From NCBI RefSeq assembly GCF_013602415.1, contig NZ_WPAG02000002.1:4157480-4221479 (forward strand): 64,000 bases of DNA, written 5' to 3'. Shown here in pieces: positions 59,697 through 64,000 of the stretch. The stretch is from Rhodococcus sp. B50. Its GTDB lineage: Bacteria > Actinomycetota > Actinomycetes > Mycobacteriales > Mycobacteriaceae. Both the position numbers and the translations under genes were made by a program. Position 1 is the first letter of the stretch. The number at the start of each line of letters is the position of its first letter. Under the pieces are notes generated by a model. It was not told the DNA's origin. It saw only the letters and a list, made by a program, of their open reading frames with translations, and did not search any database.

Positions 59697-60364
59697 CGAG
59701 CTCGATCCACAAGGGTGGTCGCGACGCCTCGCGGCGGACCGTCGCCGAACAGGTCGACGAGCTACAGGCGGAGACCGGTGAACACCACGTCGCCGTGACC
59801 TTCACCCTCAACGGCGTGACGCAGACGGTGGTGCTGCCCTCACGCACACTGGCATCGGACGCGATCCGTCATCACCTCCGCCAGACCGGCACCCACGTGG
59901 GATGCGAGCACGGCGTGTGCGGCGCGTGCACGGTACAGCTGGACGGTAAGCCGGTGCGGTCGTGCCTCGTGCTCGCAGCGAGCCTAGAGGGCCGCTCGGT
60001 GACGACGGTCGAAGGACTCGTCGAGCCGGATGGCACGCTGCATCCCGTGCAGCAGGCGTTCGTCGACTGCCACGGTCTGCAATGCGGCTTCTGCACACCG
60101 GGTTTCGTCACCACGATCGCCGCATTCCTCGAGGAGAACCCGTCGCCGACCCACGAGGAGGCGACCGAGGCGATCGCCGGAAACCTGTGCCGGTGCACGG
60201 GTTACCAGAACATCCGCGCGGCCGTACTCCGTGCCGCCGAGATCACGCGTGAACGGTCCGGGGGCTCGCCGCTCGGACCCGACAGCGAGGCGGCGCGCGC
60301 CTCGCTCGACGCCAAGGTCCGCGGCACCACCGCTCCGGTCGGAGGAAAGGCAGGACGAGCATGA
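59693..60364 (+). CDS. Molybdenum hydroxylase [2Fe-2S] (small) subunit
   Basis: The 223-residue protein has a plant-type [2Fe-2S] domain with Cys71, Cys76, Cys79 and Cys91 (CEHGVCGACT and VRSC) and a second domain with Cys131, Cys134, Cys166 and Cys168 (CGFCTPG and CRCTGY). Two clusters carry electrons from molybdenum to FAD. A roughly 35-residue N-terminal extension and a 40-residue C-terminal extension are longer than usual. It overlaps the neighbouring subunit genes on both sides by ATGA-type joints, so the subunits are made together. Confidence 0.94.
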   Translation: MTSSIHKGGRDASRRTVAEQVDELQAETGEHHVAVTFTLNGVTQTVVLPSRTLASDAIRHHLRQTGTHVGCEHGVCGACTVQLDGKPVRSCLVLAASLEGRSVTTVEGLVEPDGTLHPVQQAFVDCHGLQCGFCTPGFVTTIAAFLEENPSPTHEEATEAIAGNLCRCTGYQNIRAAVLRAAEITRERSGGSPLGPDSEAARASLDAKVRGTTAPVGGKAGRA

Positions 60365-62889
60365 CCAGCGTCTCCGATTCGCCCGTCTCCAACTCGGTCT
60401 CGACGAGCACGGCAACCGGCCTTGCCCCTGCCGACATCGGCGGTGCCGTCGAGTCGGGCAGGTCGTTCGGCAGGCCCATCCCGCGCGTCGAGGACAATCG
60501 ACTGGTCAGCGGCAACGGCCGCTATCTCGACGATCTCGGCCACGGCGCCCTCGCCGCGGCGTTCGTCCGGTCGCCGCACGCCCACGCCCGCATTCTCGAC
60601 ATCGCCGTCGATGCGGCTCTCGAACTGCCGGGCGTGCACGCCATCTACACCTACGAGGACCTCGAGGCCGACTCGCCCGAAATGGCCGAGAACCTCCCGC
60701 TGCTGATCCCGCATCCCGCGATCACCGCTCCACGCAACGGATATCCGCTCGCCAAGGACGAGGTGAACCATGTCGGCGAAGCGATCGTGATGGTCGTGGC
60801 CGACAACCGGTACGTCGCCGAGGACGCCTGCGCGCTGATCGACATCACCTACGAGACACTTCCCGCGGTGGTCGGCGTCGACACCGCCCGCAACGCCGAG
60901 CGCACCGTCCATCCCGATGTACCCGACAACGTCGCGGCGCACCTCCAGCACGGCTTCGGCGACATCGAGGCGGAACTCGCCGCGGCACCGCACACACTGA
61001 CCCTCGACCTCGAGATCGAACGTTCGGCGTCGATGCCGATGGAGGGCAAGGGTGTCTACGCCCGCTGGGACGACGACGAGAAGGCGCTCACCTTCTGGAC
61101 GTCCACCCAGACCTCGACCTCCGCCCGCGCCGCGATCGCAGCGCGACTGGGCATGGCGCACAACAAGGTCCACTGCATCGCCCCCGACGTCGGCGGCGGT
61201 TTCGGTGTGAAGATCGTCCACCCGTGGCCCGAGGAGGTCATGGTCACCTGGGCAGCCCGCAAGCTGGGGCAGGCCGGGATCTCCAACGAGGTCAAGTGGG
61301 TCGAGGACCGGCGCGAACATTTCATCTCCAGCGCGCACGAGCGCGGGCAGATCCACGAGGTCACCGTCGGGTTCGACGACGACGGCCGGCTGCTGGCCTT
61401 CGACTTCTCGATCTGGCACGACAACGGCGCGTACCTCCCGTACGGAATCATCGTGCTGCTCAACACCTCCACCCAGGTGCTCGGCCCCTACAAGCCGCGC
61501 GCATTCCGGGTGGACGCCTACTCGCTGTACACCAATACGGTCATCGTCACGCCCTATCGCGGGGCGGGACGACCCCAGGGCGTGTTCGCGATGGAACGGG
61601 CGATGGATGCCATCGCAAAGTATCTCGGCAAGGACGTCCTCGAGGTCCGTGAGACCAACTTCATCCGTCCCGAGGAGATGCCTTACGACTTCCACCTGAT
61701 CTTCCAGGACGGGCGGCCTCTCATCTACGACACCGGCGACTACCAGGCCGGCGCCGACAAACTCAAGACGCTCATCGGCTGGGACGAGTTCGCGGGGTAC
61801 AAGGAACGCGCCCGTGCCGAGGGACGACGTGTCGGGATCGGTGTGGGAGCGTACGTCGAGGGCACCGGTCCGGGCCCGTACGAGGGCGCCCACGTGCTCA
61901 TCGAGACCTCGGGCAAGGTCAAGGCCGCCACGGGCCTGACCACCCAGGGCCAGGGACACCAGACCTCCTTCGCTCAGATCGTCGCGGACGACCTCGGTGT
62001 GCCGGTCTCCGACGTCGAGATCGTGACCGGCGACACCCGTCGATTCGGGTACGCGGTCGGCACTTTCGCCTCACGCGGCGCCGTGATGTCCGGATCCGCC
62101 TTCCACGTCGCCGCACAGATGGTGGCGGAGAAGGCGAAGAAGATCGCCGCGGAACACCTCCGCGCCGACGTCGCCGACCTCGAACTACGCGATGGGCACG
62201 TGTGCGTGGTGGGCACCGAAGCCGGTGCGGAGGGGACGTCGATTCCCCTCGGCGTGGTGGCCGTGCTGTCGAACCCGCTCCGTTACGCCTTCGACGACGC
62301 CTCCCGCCGCGCAACGGGATTCGCGAACGCCGAGACCGATATGTCGGTGCCGCCCGTCCTCGAGGGCGAACAGCCCGGTCTCGAAGCGACCGGTTACTAC
62401 TCGCCGCCCACGTCGACGTTCGCGTCGGGAATCCATGCGGCGATCGTCGAGACCGATCCCGTCACCGCCGAGATCCGGGTGCTCCGGTACGCGGTGGTGC
62501 ACGACTGCGGCAACGTCATCAACCCGCGCATCGTCGAGGGCCAGGTGCAGGGCGCGGTGGCGCAGGGCATCGGCGGGGCGCTCTACGAGAAGATCGTCTA
62601 CGACGAGCACGGGCAGATGCTCAACGCGTCGTACATGGACTTCCTCATGCCCTTCGTGACGGAGATGCCCGATTCCCTCGAGATGGACCACACCGTCACC
62701 CCGTCCGCGCTCAATCCCTTGGGGATGAAGGGCGCCGGCGAGGCGGGTGTCATCCCGACGTCCGCGGTGATCGCCGCGGCCGTCGAGGACGCGGAGGGCA
62801 TCCCGATCACCAGCATGCCGATTTCCCCCTCGGAGTTGTTCGAGCTGCGTCTGACCCACGCGGCATCCCGAAGCAAGGAGAACGAATGA
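60361..62889 (+). CDS. Molybdenum hydroxylase large (molybdopterin-binding) subunit
   Basis: The 842-residue subunit has the molybdopterin-binding motifs DVGGGFGVKI near 277, TPYRGAGRPQG near 397, TTQGQGHQTSFAQI near 526 and the active-site glutamate in GMKGAGEAGVIP near 785. PYRGAGR resembles the form II CoxL-like group and lacks the AYRCSFR motif of true CO dehydrogenase. So it hydroxylates an unknown substrate, probably an N-heterocycle given the neighbours. The first 35 residues are a Ser/Thr-rich extension. It overlaps the small subunit and the CoxG gene. Confidence 0.94.
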   Translation: MTSVSDSPVSNSVSTSTATGLAPADIGGAVESGRSFGRPIPRVEDNRLVSGNGRYLDDLGHGALAAAFVRSPHAHARILDIAVDAALELPGVHAIYTYEDLEADSPEMAENLPLLIPHPAITAPRNGYPLAKDEVNHVGEAIVMVVADNRYVAEDACALIDITYETLPAVVGVDTARNAERTVHPDVPDNVAAHLQHGFGDIEAELAAAPHTLTLDLEIERSASMPMEGKGVYARWDDDEKALTFWTSTQTSTSARAAIAARLGMAHNKVHCIAPDVGGGFGVKIVHPWPEEVMVTWAARKLGQAGISNEVKWVEDRREHFISSAHERGQIHEVTVGFDDDGRLLAFDFSIWHDNGAYLPYGIIVLLNTSTQVLGPYKPRAFRVDAYSLYTNTVIVTPYRGAGRPQGVFAMERAMDAIAKYLGKDVLEVRETNFIRPEEMPYDFHLIFQDGRPLIYDTGDYQAGADKLKTLIGWDEFAGYKERARAEGRRVGIGVGAYVEGTGPGPYEGAHVLIETSGKVKAATGLTTQGQGHQTSFAQIVADDLGVPVSDVEIVTGDTRRFGYAVGTFASRGAVMSGSAFHVAAQMVAEKAKKIAAEHLRADVADLELRDGHVCVVGTEAGAEGTSIPLGVVAVLSNPLRYAFDDASRRATGFANAETDMSVPPVLEGEQPGLEATGYYSPPTSTFASGIHAAIVETDPVTAEIRVLRYAVVHDCGNVINPRIVEGQVQGAVAQGIGGALYEKIVYDEHGQMLNASYMDFLMPFVTEMPDSLEMDHTVTPSALNPLGMKGAGEAGVIPTSAVIAAAVEDAEGIPITSMPISPSELFELRLTHAASRSKENE

Positions 62890-63560
62890 GAATCGCCGGT
62901 ACCGCGCAACTGCAGGCACCCCCCGACGTGGTGTACGACAGCCTGCAGGACGGCCGTGTTCTCGCGGCGACGATCCCGGGCGTGCAGGCGCTCGAGCAGA
63001 TCAGCGACAACCACTACAAGCTGTCCATCACCGCCGGGGTGGCCTCCATCAAGGGCACCTACGACGGGGAAGTGGTTCTGTCGCAGCAGAATCGTCCTCA
63101 ATCGTTCGTGATGACGGCATCGGGTTCCGGCGCGCCCGGCACGGTCAAGGCCGACGTGGCGGTGCGTCTCGAAGAGCGTGACGGCGGCACCGTCCTCAGC
63201 TACGACGCGGACGCGGTCGTGGGCGGCATGGTCGGTGGCGTCGGGCAGCGGATGATCACCGGTGTCGCCAAGAAGATGGCGGGCGTGTTCTTCAACGGCA
63301 TCGACGGCGTGATCGCCAACGGGCTGCCGGCAGCGCCGAGCGCGGCAGAGGCCGCGGCGGTCGCGACCGTGAACGGGGCGGAGGTGGCCGAGGTCGCCGA
63401 GGGTGCGGGTGTGAAGACGACCGCACTGCCCGTCGCCGCGGGAGTTGCACCGGCACCGGCCGGAACGCCCTCGGCAGCTATCGTTCTGCTGTCCGCAGGA
63501 GTGGGCGCCGGTATCGCGCTGGCGGGCGTCGCCCTGGGAGCAATCCTCGCCCGACGCTGA
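62886..63560 (+). CDS. CoxG-like SRPBCC protein with C-terminal membrane anchor
   Basis: The 224-residue protein has the CoxG/SRPBCC fold over about 150 residues (MRIAGTAQLQAPPDVVYDSL at the start; QRMITGVAKKMAGVFF near 125), then an Ala/Val-rich linker and a hydrophobic C-terminal helix (IVLLSAGVGAGIALAGVALG) ending in ARR. CoxG anchors CO dehydrogenase to the membrane in carboxydotrophs, and recent structural work on mycobacterial relatives links it to quinone delivery. By analogy it may connect this hydroxylase to the respiratory chain. It overlaps the large subunit by ATGA. Confidence 0.88.
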   Translation: MRIAGTAQLQAPPDVVYDSLQDGRVLAATIPGVQALEQISDNHYKLSITAGVASIKGTYDGEVVLSQQNRPQSFVMTASGSGAPGTVKADVAVRLEERDGGTVLSYDADAVVGGMVGGVGQRMITGVAKKMAGVFFNGIDGVIANGLPAAPSAAEAAAVATVNGAEVAEVAEGAGVKTTALPVAAGVAPAPAGTPSAAIVLLSAGVGAGIALAGVALGAILARR

Positions 63561-63578
63561 TCTTTTCGTCGAACCCAC

Positions 63579-63615
63579 ACGGCACCCCCGGGCCATCACG
63601 GCCCGGGGGTGCCGT
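63579..63615 (+). terminator. Strong terminator after the hydroxylase operon
   Basis: A perfect 16-bp stem (63579-63594 with 63600-63615; core GGCACCCCCGGGCC) encloses a 5-base loop. It lies 18 bases after the CoxG stop. It separates this operon from the hydantoinase gene, which has its own Shine-Dalgarno and probably its own promoter. Confidence 0.85.
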
Positions 63616-63756
63616 CGTCTGCAGGTGGCAGGTGCACGAACCCCGAACTCGGCACGACGAGTTCGGCGAGATGTGACAAAGAAACACCGCCGCTGAGCGG
63701 GTGGAATGTCATCAGACGTCAGGTGGGACACCGGCGAGACGAACCCAGGAGGAAAC

Positions 63757-64000
63757 ATGGGATCCAGGAAGATTCGGGTCGGCATCGATACCGGCGGAAC
63801 ATTCACGGACGTGGTCGCGGTGGACGACGAGTCCGGCACGATCGTCACCACGAAGACCCCGTCGACACCGCAGGATCCGGCCGTCGGCTTCCTCGCCGGC
63901 ATCGAGAAGGTCCTCGCGCAGCTCGGCGAGTCCGGCGACGCGATCGACGCTGTCAGCCACGGCACCACCGTCGCGACCAACAAGCTCCTCGAGGGCAAGG
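63757..64000 (+). CDS. Hydantoinase A/5-oxoprolinase family protein, N-terminal part
   Basis: The reading frame runs off the window end after 81 codons. AGGAGG precedes the ATG. RVGIDTGGTFTDVVAVDD (7-24) and SHGTTVATNKLLEGK (67-81) are the signature start of HyuA-type ATP-dependent hydantoinases and 5-oxoprolinases, which use an acetate-kinase-like fold to phosphorylate and open lactams. After a molybdenum hydroxylase, purine-type permease and PucR gene, an N-methylhydantoinase- or oxoprolinase-type ring opening is plausible. A HyuB partner would be expected just beyond the window. Confidence 0.88.
   Translation, partial: MGSRKIRVGIDTGGTFTDVVAVDDESGTIVTTKTPSTPQDPAVGFLAGIEKVLAQLGESGDAIDAVSHGTTVATNKLLEGK

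Noticed and set aside
60361-62889. True aerobic CO dehydrogenase large subunit
   Set aside because: The active-site loop reads PYRGAGR, not AYRCSFR with its copper-binding cysteine, so CO oxidation is not supported.

Overview
The window is high-GC actinobacterial chromosome. It carries two cytochrome P450s, enzymes of the mycofactocin-linked and F420-linked families, many TetR, IclR, Lrp, MarR and PucR regulators, and catabolic operons whose genes overlap by ATGA or GTGA. This fits Rhodococcus or a close relative in the Mycobacteriales, though genus is an inference. No tRNA, rRNA, CRISPR array, phage, transposase or integrase was seen. Genes are packed tightly: no gene-free stretch exceeds 300 bases (the longest is 10568-10805), and the DNA looks like stable chromosome rather than an island.

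Layout. 0-1.8 kb: a secreted YdcF-type protein, a DinB-fold protein and an acidic amphi-Trp protein. 1.9-9.3 kb: a five-gene operon (AtuA-type protein, biotin-dependent acyl-CoA carboxylase beta and alpha, acyl-CoA dehydrogenase, enoyl-CoA hydratase) typical of acyclic terpene or branched-chain acyl-CoA breakdown. 9.4-18.6 kb: a formaldehyde-dehydrogenase-like zinc enzyme, a methyltransferase, a ferredoxin/P450/mycofactocin-type SDR operon facing its TetR regulator across a 36-bp palindrome, then single genes and an amino-acid dehydrogenase/permease pair. 18.8-20.7 kb: an Lrp regulator divergent from hppD. 20.7-28.3 kb: a mycofactocin-type alcohol dehydrogenase; a TetR-controlled dehydrogenase/kinase/SDR operon; a P450 divergent from its TetR regulator across a perfect palindrome. 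28.3-33.2 kb: a helical hypothetical protein, a four-gene DNA-alkylation repair operon with an embedded sigma factor, and a PolA-like polymerase. 33.3-40.7 kb: a DUF3533-like membrane protein and an IclR-controlled SnoaL/SDR/SDR/flavoprotein/MFS operon of unknown substrate. 40.8-45.2 kb: a secreted protein, then a MarR regulator and hmgA, an unknown gene, and fahA. 45.3-52.6 kb: an XRE/DUF2975 pair, an IclR/acyl-CoA synthetase pair, and single enzymes. 52.8-64 kb: amidase, XdhC, PucR, purine/pyrimidine-type permease, a three-subunit molybdenum hydroxylase, CoxG and the start of a hydantoinase/oxoprolinase.

How the genes work together. HppD, HmgA and FahA form the tyrosine/homogentisate route, split over two loci about 21 kb apart. 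The amino-acid dehydrogenase, permease and Lrp genes probably feed the first locus. The last 11 kb look like one regulon for an N-heterocyclic compound: import, hydroxylation by a molybdenum enzyme, then ring and amide hydrolysis.

Leads for new biology: (1) the unknown protein between hmgA and fahA; (2) the IclR-controlled SnoaL/SDR/SDR/FAD/MFS pathway; (3) the dehydrogenase/kinase/SDR operon, which resembles hydroxyacyl-CoA phosphorylation systems; (4) the sigma factor inside the alkylation-repair operon; (5) the molybdenum-hydroxylase/hydantoinase regulon; (6) short tandem duplications that contain stop codons at four separate convergent gene junctions. Several strong palindromes identify likely operators.
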